Shown in pieces: positions 6,999 through 13,812 of a stretch of DNA of 14,158 nt (its first letter is position 1; every line of letters begins with the position of its first letter). The stretch is taken from assembly GCA_002338505.1 (NCBI GenBank), contig DDIK01000039.1, positions 1-14,158 on the forward strand. Reading direction: 5' to 3'. The DNA comes from Bacteriovorax sp. UBA1852 (GTDB lineage Bacteria; Bdellovibrionota; Bacteriovoracia; Bacteriovoracales; Bacteriovoracaceae). The notes below the pieces were generated by a model. That model had not been told where the DNA came from, searched no databases, and saw only the letters and a list, made by a program, of their open reading frames with translations. A program made the position numbers and the translations under genes.

Positions 6999-7790
6999 AT
7001 GAAAAACACGCTTATTATTCTCATGTTCACACTAGTAGTTTCAACATCTTGTGCTTCAATTCAACAAAGAAATCTAGATAAGGTGGTATTTATTCATGGA
7101 GCAAATTTCACAGCGAAGTCTTGGAAGCCACTAATTGATAAGGTTGATGACGTTGAACATATTTCTATTAACCTACCTGGTAGAATGGATAGTGTTTCAC
7201 ATAAAGACATAGACTTAGACATGTCTTCTCAGGCTCTATGCGAATATCTTGAGCAGATCGATGGGAAATTATCACTAGTCGCTCACAGTCAAGCAGGTGC
7301 GATTGTGAATCACTCTCTCACTATGTGCCCATCGATAGATATCAAAAAAATCATCTATATCTCAGCAGTCGTCCCTCTTGATGGTGAAAAGGTTTTTGCA
7401 AAACTTAATAAGGAAGATGATAAGCAATATTTTTCGGGGATTGAATATGACAAAGTATCCTCTAGCTTAAACATAATTGATGATGAGAAATTTATAAAGA
7501 GCTTTGTCGGTGAGACTAACGCAAAAAATAAAGAACTCATCTTATCCTCAGCGGTAAGTGAGCCATCACAAATTGGAGAGGGAGTAGTAAAAATGGACGC
7601 GACAAGATTCAACTCAATTCCAAAGTACTATATTAAGACATTAAAAGATAAAATAATCTCTTTAGAGTCACAAAAGAATATTATCTCTGGAATTAATTTC
7701 AAAAAAGTGTTCTCAATTGATTCTACTCACCTGCCAATGATTACACATAGTGAAGAATTGGCCTTGATATTTCAGGAGATCTTGGAATAA
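6999..7790 (+). CDS. Exported alpha/beta-hydrolase, possible esterase, MES/hydroxynitrile-lyase-like
   Basis: A 263-residue protein. A signal sequence (KNTLIILMFTLVVSTSCA) ends in STSC, so it may be a lipoprotein anchored at Cys18; the lipobox is degenerate. The alpha/beta-hydrolase core follows: FIHGANFTAKSW (residues 31-42) is the oxyanion-side loop, SLVAHSQAG (92-100) the nucleophile elbow with Ser97, LKDKII the acid turn with Asp217, and DSTHLPM the catalytic His244. The order and wording of the last two motifs (YYIKTLKDKIISLESQ; THLPMITHSEEL) recall plant methylesterases and hydroxynitrile lyases and their bacterial relatives. The elbow is A-H-S-Q-A-G rather than G-x-S-x-G, an unusual but tolerated variant. 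Such enzymes cleave small esters; the substrate is unknown. It is divergent from a LysR regulator that may control it, and it has a good ribosome binding site. Confidence 0.88.
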   Translation: MKNTLIILMFTLVVSTSCASIQQRNLDKVVFIHGANFTAKSWKPLIDKVDDVEHISINLPGRMDSVSHKDIDLDMSSQALCEYLEQIDGKLSLVAHSQAGAIVNHSLTMCPSIDIKKIIYISAVVPLDGEKVFAKLNKEDDKQYFSGIEYDKVSSSLNIIDDEKFIKSFVGETNAKNKELILSSAVSEPSQIGEGVVKMDATRFNSIPKYYIKTLKDKIISLESQKNIISGINFKKVFSIDSTHLPMITHSEELALIFQEILE

Positions 7791-7842
7791 GAATTAGGTT
7801 TATCAATATATTTACTAATAAGCTTTTTCCAATATCTAAAAG

Positions 7843-7852
7843 TAGTATACTA
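7843..7852. repeat. Perfect 10-base palindrome TAGTATACTA upstream of cti
   Basis: TAGTATACTA is a complete palindrome with no spacer, 107 bases before the cti start codon in the 168-base gap after the hydrolase gene. It could be an operator half of a larger site or chance in AT-rich DNA. No hairpin terminator with a T-tract is visible after the hydrolase gene. Confidence 0.35.
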
Positions 7853-7913
7853 ACAACTTCCTAAGGGTTATTTAACGCTATTCTTAAATATTAACTAGTA
7901 ATTCCGTGTCTAT

Positions 7914-7937
7914 TTTAAGTACTATAGTGATCTTAAA
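7914..7937 (+). promoter_or_regulatory. Nested inverted repeat just before the cti ribosome binding site
   Basis: TTTAAG at 7914-7919 and CTTAAA at 7932-7937 are reverse complements. Between them lies ACTATAGT (7921-7928), itself a perfect palindrome; T on one side and GAT on the other are the only unmatched bases. TATAGT within it is also close to a -10 box. The AAAGG ribosome binding site of cti follows about ten bases later. It may be an operator over the promoter or a leader hairpin. Confidence 0.4.
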
Positions 7938-7958
7938 CACATAATTTAAAGGTCATAT

Positions 7959-10274
7959 ATGCGTAAGAAAATAACCCTCATTACTACATTCTTAGTTCTA
8001 TCTCTTGCCCTAATTGGTTATTACACATTAATTAGTAATCAAAATTCAATAAACACAAGTGAATTAACTAGAGATGACAGCTATTACACTAAAAATATTC
8101 AACCAATCTTTGACGCTAAATGCATCGCATGTCACTCATGTTACAACTCACCATGCCAGCTAAACTTTACATCTTATCATTCGACCATAAGAGGAGCTAA
8201 TAAAACGAGTATTTACGACTTTCCACTTCTCGAAGCAAATAAGCCAACTCGAATGTTTATTGATGCCTCAACAGAGGAGCAATGGCGTGACATGAACTTC
8301 TTTAGTGTATTAGGTTCAAAGGAGAGAGCATCTATATTAAATTACATGATATCTCTTCCTCATGGTGTTGAATCGAAGAAGCAGAAAACTTACGAATCTG
8401 AAGTTAGTAGAGTTTGCATCGATGAAATTGATGAGGATAATATGAAAGCTTATCAAGAGAAAAATCCAGCAGGCAGAATGCCATATGGACTTCCGGCCCT
8501 AAGTAACAAAGAGATTGAACTTATCACGACATGGCAAGACCTAGGCTCCCCTGGTCCAAACTTAATAGAGCAAGAAAGCAAAATACTACGTGACCCTACT
8601 CTTGATAAGAACATTAAAAAGTGGGAATCATTTCTTAATCAGGACACCCTTAAGTCAAAGCTAACTAGTAGATACATCTATGAGCACTTATATTTAGCGC
8701 ATATCTATTTCGACTCACACCCTAAAATTAGTTTCCGCCTAGTTCGCTCAAAAAACAGCTCAGGTAAAATTGAAGAGATTTCGACAGTATACCCATTCGA
8801 TAATCCAGGGGATAAATTCTCTTATCGCTTAAGACCAAATATAGATACCATTGTACACAAGTCACATATTCCATTTAAATTTACTGATAAGAAACTAGAA
8901 AAGTGGAATAGAGAGTTTCTACAGAGTAAATGGACAAAAAAACTCACGACTCTTCCGGGTTATGGTAGAGAAGGCTCTAATCCTTACAAAGTATTTGAAG
9001 CTATACCTGTACAAACGCGTTACAAATTCCTTATTGATGAATCGAGCTATCACATTATGACTTTTATCAAGGGCCCCGTATGCCGTGGCCAGACAGCTCT
9101 CAATGTTATCAACGATCACTTCTGGGCATTTTTCCTTAAGCCAAAGAAAGACCCGTTAGCAAACTCCAGTGAGCTCTATAAATATGTATCAAATAATATG
9201 GTTATGCCTTCAAAGCTTCGAGATGACTTCAGTCCCCTTGTAGACTTGCGCGAAAACTATTGGAAGACAGTTGAAAAGAAATATAAGCACCTAAAAGGCA
9301 AGAAAGTATCTTCAGATTGGATCTGGGATGGAGAAAAGAAGAATGAGAATGCTGCGATTACTGTCTTTAGACACTTTGATAGTGCACATGTTTTAAAAGG
9401 ACTACAAGGAAGAACACCTAAGACCGTATGGGTTCTTGATTATCATATTTTTGAATCAATTTATTATAATTTAACTGCTGGTTATAATGTATTTGGCCCA
9501 CTACTTCATCAAGTAAACTCCAGGTTATTCATGGAAATTTCTCGAATTGCCTCAGAAGACTTATTTCTGACATTTTTACCAAAAGAGCAAAGGATAAAAC
9601 TTAGAAATGAGTGGAATCAGCCCACTCCAAAGAAGAAGGAGTCTATTTCAAAGTGGATTTCCGATATTCTAAGTACTGATGCACAAGAAGAAATGCAATT
9701 CGAATATAAATATCATGGAGATCTCATAGCGAGCGATGAATTTAAAATGAAAGATGCTCCAAAGTCTTCTTTTTTAAAAATACTCAAAGAAGATATTTTA
9801 ACTAAAGAGCAACTTAATATTTTTGACAATAAAGTTCCAAGTGCATTGAAGAAATTATCACAATTAGATTCAGGGAAAATATCAAATTTCCCAGATACAA
9901 TGCTGATAAGCTATAAAGGACAAGTCTATAGCTTAATTCATAATAAAGATCATTATAATGTATCGATGCTATTCTATGAGTCCGATCGTCGAAATAGTAA
10001 AAAAGATACACTCGATATCATTCCTGGGGTTGCAACTTCATATCCTAATCTCTTTATGAATATGAACGATGAAAGGCTAAGAGCAATGCTTAATCAAATG
10101 AATAAGACTAAAAGCAGTCAAGAGACGTTAAAGGTCCTCAAAAGTTTTTCAGTAAAGCGCTCAGACAAAATGTTTTGGGATTATTATATGAAATTTTCGC
10201 AGTCTAGTCATAATCAATCAACAAATGAGTTTGGTTTCTTAGACCTTAATAGATATCAGAATTTTACAGACTAG
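7959..10274 (+). CDS. cti: Fatty acid cis/trans isomerase (Cti), periplasmic c-type haem enzyme
   Basis: A 771-residue protein that converts cis-unsaturated acyl chains of membrane phospholipids to trans, stiffening the membrane within minutes under solvent, heat or osmotic stress. A hydrophobic N-terminal segment (about residues 5-26) serves as signal or anchor for export. The haem c attachment motif C55-I-A-C58-H59 lies in IQPIFDAKCIACHSCYNSPC, which matches the strongly conserved N-terminal block of the family. Other family blocks are GPVCRGQTALNVINDHFWAF (around residue 370), FRHFDSAHVLKGLQGRTPKT (around 470), a YNVFGPLLHQVNSRL block, and TSYPNLFMNMND near the C terminus. Length is normal and no key residue is missing. 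It is preceded by palindromic DNA and a good ribosome binding site (AAAGG, then TCATAT). It ends five bases from the end of the opposing sigma-factor operon. In known hosts cti is expressed constitutively and the enzyme is controlled by membrane state. Confidence 0.96.
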   Translation: MRKKITLITTFLVLSLALIGYYTLISNQNSINTSELTRDDSYYTKNIQPIFDAKCIACHSCYNSPCQLNFTSYHSTIRGANKTSIYDFPLLEANKPTRMFIDASTEEQWRDMNFFSVLGSKERASILNYMISLPHGVESKKQKTYESEVSRVCIDEIDEDNMKAYQEKNPAGRMPYGLPALSNKEIELITTWQDLGSPGPNLIEQESKILRDPTLDKNIKKWESFLNQDTLKSKLTSRYIYEHLYLAHIYFDSHPKISFRLVRSKNSSGKIEEISTVYPFDNPGDKFSYRLRPNIDTIVHKSHIPFKFTDKKLEKWNREFLQSKWTKKLTTLPGYGREGSNPYKVFEAIPVQTRYKFLIDESSYHIMTFIKGPVCRGQTALNVINDHFWAFFLKPKKDPLANSSELYKYVSNNMVMPSKLRDDFSPLVDLRENYWKTVEKKYKHLKGKKVSSDWIWDGEKKNENAAITVFRHFDSAHVLKGLQGRTPKTVWVLDYHIFESIYYNLTAGYNVFGPLLHQVNSRLFMEISRIASEDLFLTFLPKEQRIKLRNEWNQPTPKKKESISKWISDILSTDAQEEMQFEYKYHGDLIASDEFKMKDAPKSSFLKILKEDILTKEQLNIFDNKVPSALKKLSQLDSGKISNFPDTMLISYKGQVYSLIHNKDHYNVSMLFYESDRRNSKKDTLDIIPGVATSYPNLFMNMNDERLRAMLNQMNKTKSSQETLKVLKSFSVKRSDKMFWDYYMKFSQSSHNQSTNEFGFLDLNRYQNFTD

Positions 10275-10279
10275 TTATT

Positions 10280-10600
10280 TTAAAGGTTATCACCAACCCA
10301 AGAATACTGTGGATCACTATCGCTAAAGTAAGAATCAGAGGCCAAAAATGTATCAACTTTCTTTAGGCGCGCTAGTTCTTGTGAAGGTAATTGTTGGTTA
10401 TAATTTGAGAAAATAACGACTAAAGCTATTGCTACACCAGAAGCTCCTAAGCTTAAACCTTTTAAACTCGTAAAATAATCCATTACCCCCAAGGTCTTTG
10501 CAGGTTCAATTTTCTTTTGAATCTGTGTCCATTGAGTTTCAGGGGCTCTAGGGACACTAGAGTTTTTATTCAAAAAGTCTTTTAATTCATTATCTTTCAT
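10280..10600 (-). CDS. Probable membrane anti-sigma factor paired with the ECF sigma gene
   Basis: A 106-residue protein. A charged cytoplasmic part (residues 1-45) contains VPRAPETQWTQIQKKI. One membrane segment follows (about 48-65, GLSLGASGVAIALVVIFS), then a short periplasmic tail of about 40 residues ending in VGDNL. This layout, and the 11-base overlap of its start with the end of the sigma gene, are typical of anti-sigma partners that hold an ECF sigma factor at the membrane. It has no cysteine and no histidine, so the zinc-binding anti-sigma motif (HxxxCxxC) is absent, and it is shorter than RseA-type proteins. GGAG lies six bases before the ATG. The role is inferred from topology and position; no binding domain is recognised with certainty. 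It is last in its operon. Confidence 0.72.
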   Translation of the reverse strand: MKDNELKDFLNKNSSVPRAPETQWTQIQKKIEPAKTLGVMDYFTSLKGLSLGASGVAIALVVIFSNYNQQLPSQELARLKKVDTFLASDSYFSDSDPQYSWVGDNL

Positions 10601-11129
10601 TTTCTACTCCATTCTCATTTAAGAAATCAACAAAGATTTTCTTCGCACTACTAACTCTAGACTTCGCTGTTCCAACCGGAATTTGAAGTAATTCAGAAAT
10701 CTCCAAATACTTAAGTCCAAGCTGGTAGTGTAGAGAAAAAGCCTCTCGCTGCTCCAAACTAAGAGTCATCAATCCCTTTGAAATAAGATCAGACAATTCT
10801 ATCTCTGGATTTTCTTTACCAACATACTCTTCATTAAACCCCTCCAAATGTACCTTATTTTTTTTAAAATAGTCATAAGTCACATTCATAGCAATTCTGT
10901 ATATCCAAGTTCTAAAAGAAGACTTATTATCAAACTTTCTAAAGCTTTTCCAAGCCCTTAAAAAAGTCTCTTGAACAAGGTCATCAACATCACTTGAATT
11001 CACCATCCAGTATATTGATGAACGAACAAATCCCTCATCTGCTGTATAGTAATTCTTAAATAAAAGAAGTAACTCATCATGAGTTACTTCTTCGAGGGAT
11101 GGGAATAAGAGCTTAGCTAGTTTAAGCAC
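10590..11129 (-). CDS. ECF-family RNA polymerase sigma factor
   Basis: A 179-residue sigma factor with the two ECF domains. Region 2 covers about residues 20-92, with SDVDDLVQETFLRAWKSF (2.1/2.2) and FRTWIYRIAMNVTYDYFKK (2.3/2.4). Region 4 covers about 120-170, with LSLEQREAFSLHYQLGLKYL, then EISELLQIPVGTAKSRVSSA as the helix-turn-helix that reads the -35 element. The start codon is GTG, its G shared with the TAG stop of the upstream Spy-like gene. AGGA seven bases before supports this start and suggests translational coupling. The 3' end overlaps the anti-sigma gene by 11 bases. An RpoE-type promoter upstream of the operon makes self-activation likely. The signal is probably envelope stress, inferred from the two exported partners. 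Confidence 0.95.
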   Translation of the reverse strand: MLKLAKLLFPSLEEVTHDELLLLFKNYYTADEGFVRSSIYWMVNSSDVDDLVQETFLRAWKSFRKFDNKSSFRTWIYRIAMNVTYDYFKKNKVHLEGFNEEYVGKENPEIELSDLISKGLMTLSLEQREAFSLHYQLGLKYLEISELLQIPVGTAKSRVSSAKKIFVDFLNENGVENER

Positions 11130-11515
11130 TACTCTTTCCTACGACGCTTCTTATGATGTTTCTTTTCTTTTTCAATATAAATAGTTCTCTGCTCTTTATT
11201 TAAAACATTCTTAAGAAATATCATTTTCTCTAATCTCATATCAGCACGGCCACCTTTTTGAGACTTAATAGTCTCATGCAGTTTTTGTAATTCTGCATCT
11301 GCAGCACCACTTACAAAAAGCTCTTTCATTTTTTCTCGATATTCTCGGTGAGAAGATCTCATCGCTTTTCTCTTTTCTTTGTGCTCTACTTTAAATTTCT
11401 CAATCTTTTCAATTTGCTCACTTGTTAAGTTCAGCTCATCTAAAACTCTAAAACCTTTTGCATGGACTTGAGTTGTAAATAGTAACAATATAATTATTGA
11501 TGACATTGTCTTCAT
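11129..11515 (-). CDS. LTXXQ-motif periplasmic protein (Spy/CpxP-like)
   Basis: A 128-residue protein. The signal peptide (MKTMSSIIILLLFTTQVHA, cleavage after Ala19) is followed by an all-helical, very charged domain with LTSEQ at residues 30-34 and a second LNKEQ at 105-109. These are the paired marks of the LTXXQ family, which includes Spy (a periplasmic chaperone), CpxP (an envelope-stress inhibitor) and CnrX/ZraP metal sensors. The C terminus is strikingly basic (KKHHKKRRRKE) and contains two histidines. There are no cysteines. GGAG lies five bases before the ATG. It sits between a small four-Cys exported protein and the ECF sigma gene, so it may sense stress or metals for the sigma/anti-sigma pair, as CnrX does, or it may simply be a regulon product. 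Membership of the family is likely; the precise role is inference. Confidence 0.82.
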   Translation of the reverse strand: MKTMSSIIILLLFTTQVHAKGFRVLDELNLTSEQIEKIEKFKVEHKEKRKAMRSSHREYREKMKELFVSGAADAELQKLHETIKSQKGGRADMRLEKMIFLKNVLNKEQRTIYIEKEKKHHKKRRRKE

Positions 11516-11540
11516 AGAAACTCCTTATTTCTTTTTTAAA

Positions 11541-11792
11541 TTAATCTCTCTCTTTATTCATTCTGCCTCTTCGGTCAGGATCGTGACAAATTATAACACT
11601 AGTATCCCTTCTTCCTTCGACACAGCTTCCAGTCACCTCGCCCCTTCTTCCTTCAAACGAGCACTCTGAGCCAACGACTTTCCCCTCACAGGCGGCAATT
11701 CTAAGTTGCTTAGATTTACCTTTGCCTCTTCTTGCAAAAGATGAAGAGCATATTAAACTTATTAAAGAAATTACTATTGTTGTCTTAATCAC
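11541..11792 (-). CDS. Small exported four-cysteine protein, function unknown
   Basis: An 83-residue precursor. The signal peptide (MIKTTIVISLISLICSSSFA, cleavage after Ala20) is followed by a basic segment and then four cysteines at 35, 44, 57 and 69 in the order AACEGK, GSECSFEG, VTGSCVEG, IICHDPD. The pattern C-x8-C-S-F-x(10)-C-x(11)-C with conserved-looking glycines suggests a small disulfide-bonded or metal-binding fold. To my recollection, proteins with this layout recur as uncharacterised neighbours of LTXXQ proteins and ECF sigma factors in proteobacteria. The start is GTG, chosen because AAGGAG ends five bases upstream. It is first in the operon, just after the ECF promoter, with 25 bases to the Spy-like gene. 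No enzymatic motif is visible. Confidence 0.75.
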   Translation of the reverse strand: MIKTTIVISLISLICSSSFARRGKGKSKQLRIAACEGKVVGSECSFEGRRGEVTGSCVEGRRDTSVIICHDPDRRGRMNKERD

Positions 11793-11833
11793 TTTAACTC
11801 CTTCTGTACTCAGCTATATTGCTGATTTAATAC

Positions 11834-11862
11834 TTAGACTGTTTAAAGTATAAAAAGGTTCA
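11834..11862 (-). promoter_or_regulatory. ECF (RpoE-type) promoter of the sigma-factor operon
   Basis: On the minus strand the -35 element TGAACCT (11862-11856) is followed after 16 bases by GTCTAA (11839-11834). This closely matches the RpoE-class consensus GGAACTT-N15/16-GTCTAA. Transcription would begin about 35-40 bases before the GTG at 11792. It lies downstream of the EamA gene that ends at 11916 and is the only such match seen in the intergenic regions of this window. It supports autoregulation of the ECF operon. Confidence 0.75.
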
Positions 11863-11915
11863 AATAAATCTCACAAAAGTCATCATCTTGAGTAATTTTA
11901 AATAGTTGCACATGG

Positions 11916-12749
11916 CTAGTGATTTCGACATTGGAGAAAAGTCCCCGTTATCAATATACTCGACCCAACTAGGAATGTTGACCAGTTCACATCGGTATTC
12001 CACACTAAAAGATTCACAAGAATTGCCATCGGGATCACGAGATTGTTCATCACTGCTAAGGTTTGATAACCCACTTTCTTAGCTCCAGAGTTCCATAAAT
12101 AATAACCAAGACCTGAAGCTATTACTCCAAGCCAAATTAGAACTCCCCACTGAAGCATCGAGATACTCGACAGCTCTATTCGTGAATACTTGAAGACGAG
12201 AAAAGAGAGAGGGATAAGTGCGCCAATATAGAAAAATGAAAAGGTTGTTTTTTGATCATCGTCTTTAATAAATCTCTTATAGAGAACTTGTCCTAGCGCA
12301 AAAGAAATATTTGCACCTTGAATTAACAGAAAACCCAGAAAGAAATTTGAGGAAATTGAGCCCCACTTTATGATACCAGAACCTAGGAGAACTAATAGAA
12401 CATTAACGAACTGAAAAAGATTGACCTTCTTTTCTATAAAGTTACCCAACATAGATACATACAGAGGAGTTACCACGGTAAAGAGTGCAACCTCTATAAC
12501 TGTTAGATATTTGAATGACTCAAAATAACAAATATACATTATTCCTACTTGAATGAAGCCTATCAAAGTCGTAAGAATTATTCGCTCTCTTGTTAATCTT
12601 TTAAAACTTAGAAATGGAAGAAAGACCAATAAAGCAAAAAGGAAACGAATAAAGATAGCAAGATATAAATCCATTTTGCCAACGATATAATTTCCTATGA
12701 AACTAAATGAAAATGCCCAGATCAATGAAGTTATAATGAGTTTAATCAC
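11916..12749 (-). CDS. EamA-family (drug/metabolite transporter superfamily) permease, in operon with glutaminase
   Basis: A 277-residue inner-membrane protein with ten hydrophobic helices in two EamA repeats. Family features include the opening LIITSLIWAFSFSFIGNYIV, the end-of-repeat FTVVTPLYVSML (about residues 90-102), and YYLWNSGAKKVGYQTLAVMN followed by a helix near 235-250. The probable start is GTG at 12749, with no strong ribosome binding site; the stop of the glutaminase gene is only 13 bases upstream, so coupling is likely. Pairing with glutaminase suggests export of glutamate, glutamine or a related amino acid, but EamA substrates vary and this is inference. No clear terminator follows; the ECF promoter of the next operon lies in the 123-base gap. 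Confidence 0.88.
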   Translation of the reverse strand: MIKLIITSLIWAFSFSFIGNYIVGKMDLYLAIFIRFLFALLVFLPFLSFKRLTRERIILTTLIGFIQVGIMYICYFESFKYLTVIEVALFTVVTPLYVSMLGNFIEKKVNLFQFVNVLLVLLGSGIIKWGSISSNFFLGFLLIQGANISFALGQVLYKRFIKDDDQKTTFSFFYIGALIPLSFLVFKYSRIELSSISMLQWGVLIWLGVIASGLGYYLWNSGAKKVGYQTLAVMNNLVIPMAILVNLLVWNTDVNWSTFLVGSSILITGTFLQCRNH

Positions 12750-12762
12750 AGATGGTACGTTC

Positions 12763-13677
12763 TTAGAATATTGTTAAATCAGTAAGTTCACTAAAGAGCT
12801 CTAAAGCCTTCGTCCCAACAAGCGAGTTCCCTGAAGCATTTAGCTCAGGTGACCAAACACTGACACTTAAGTGTCCTGGAATAACACCTGTGATACCACC
12901 GCCTACTCCACTCTTTGCGGGCATTCCAACTTCATAAGCGAAACTTCCGACATTATCGTACAGCCCACATGTGAGCATCATCGCATTAACTCTTTTGGCC
13001 TGATACTCTGAAACTACTCGTTGGCCATTAAGGGGATTGACACCTTTATTTGCAAGAAATAAAAATAATTTCGATAATTCCTCTGTTGTCATTGATAGCG
13101 AGCAGTGATGGCAATACACATCAACAAGCATCATAACATCGCCCTGGATATTACCAAAGCTTTTCATAAAGAATGCTAGGGCCCTATTTCTATCGGCGGT
13201 CTCTAGTTCAGAACTTGAAACTTTAAAGTCATAATCTATATCAGCACTAAGAGATACTTCTCTAACAAAATTAAGGATGGCCTCATATGCATCTTTATTA
13301 TTTTTTATAATTTCATCTGTAGACACGAGAGCTCCGGCATTAATAAATGGGTTTCTCGGAATCCCCTGCTCTTGCTCAAGTTGAATGAGTGAATTAAATG
13401 AACTTCCAGACGGCTCTTTTCCAACTCTTTGAAATAATCTTTCTCCGATTTGTTCAAGCGCCATAGCAAAGACAATGACTTTTGAAATACTTTGAATTGA
13501 GAACCTTTGCTGACTTGCTCCAACAGAGTAAATATCTCCATCTACCGTTGCAACCGTCATGGCAAATTGATTTGGATTCACTTTCGCTAGTTCAGGAATA
13601 TAGTTTGCAACTTCTCCGATCCCAAAGTACTTTTGTGTATCTTCTTGAATTTGTTCTAAAATCTTTTGAAAATCCAT
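12763..13677 (-). CDS. glsA: Glutaminase (serine-dependent beta-lactamase-like family)
   Basis: A 304-residue enzyme hydrolysing L-glutamine to L-glutamate and ammonia in the cytoplasm. The nucleophile motif S63-I-S-K66 (within RFSIQSISKV) is the SxxK pair shared with serine beta-lactamases. Other family blocks are GIPRNPFINAGALVSTDEI (residues of about 110-128) and SGVGGGITGVIPGHLSVSVW near residue 260, followed by NASGNSLVGTKALE. Length matches the bacterial GlsA/YbaS type (about 305-310). GGAG lies five bases before the ATG at 13677. A perfect 7-base stem with a 5-base loop sits in the leader. The downstream EamA gene is 13 bases away. In E. coli the paralogue glsA/ybaS works with a transporter gene in acid tolerance; a similar pairing with a different transporter is possible here. 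Confidence 0.96.
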   Translation of the reverse strand: MDFQKILEQIQEDTQKYFGIGEVANYIPELAKVNPNQFAMTVATVDGDIYSVGASQQRFSIQSISKVIVFAMALEQIGERLFQRVGKEPSGSSFNSLIQLEQEQGIPRNPFINAGALVSTDEIIKNNKDAYEAILNFVREVSLSADIDYDFKVSSSELETADRNRALAFFMKSFGNIQGDVMMLVDVYCHHCSLSMTTEELSKLFLFLANKGVNPLNGQRVVSEYQAKRVNAMMLTCGLYDNVGSFAYEVGMPAKSGVGGGITGVIPGHLSVSVWSPELNASGNSLVGTKALELFSELTDLTIF

Positions 13678-13699
13678 AATTTCTCCGTCAAGCCTATAG

Positions 13700-13718
13700 A
13701 GTACTAGAAAATAGTACT
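13700..13718. repeat. Perfect hairpin/inverted repeat in the glsA-mscS gap
   Basis: AGTACTA at 13700-13706 and TAGTACT at 13712-13718 are exact reverse complements around GAAAA. The element lies 23 bases upstream of the glutaminase start and about 95 bases upstream of the divergent channel gene. There is no T-tract, so it is more likely an operator or a leader hairpin than a terminator. The rest of the 135-base gap shows nothing certain. Confidence 0.45.
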
Positions 13719-13812
13719 TCTGTCGCCCATACTGATACTTGACGCGCTGAAAAGACCAAGAAAACCTCTGAAATAATGGACAAGACTCACTACATTCTTT
13801 TATTATTTAGCC

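Noticed and set aside
6737..7081. Rightward open frame across the LysR 5' end and the hydrolase start
   Set aside because: It is antisense to a clear LysR helix-turn-helix and then out of frame with the hydrolase; its translation looks random.
13305..13541. Second leftward open frame inside the glutaminase gene
   Set aside because: It is an out-of-frame shadow of a gene whose family motifs are all present in the main frame.
13739..13777. TTGACG and AATAAT as a promoter for the MscS gene
   Set aside because: The spacing is about 27 bases, far beyond the 16-18 needed.
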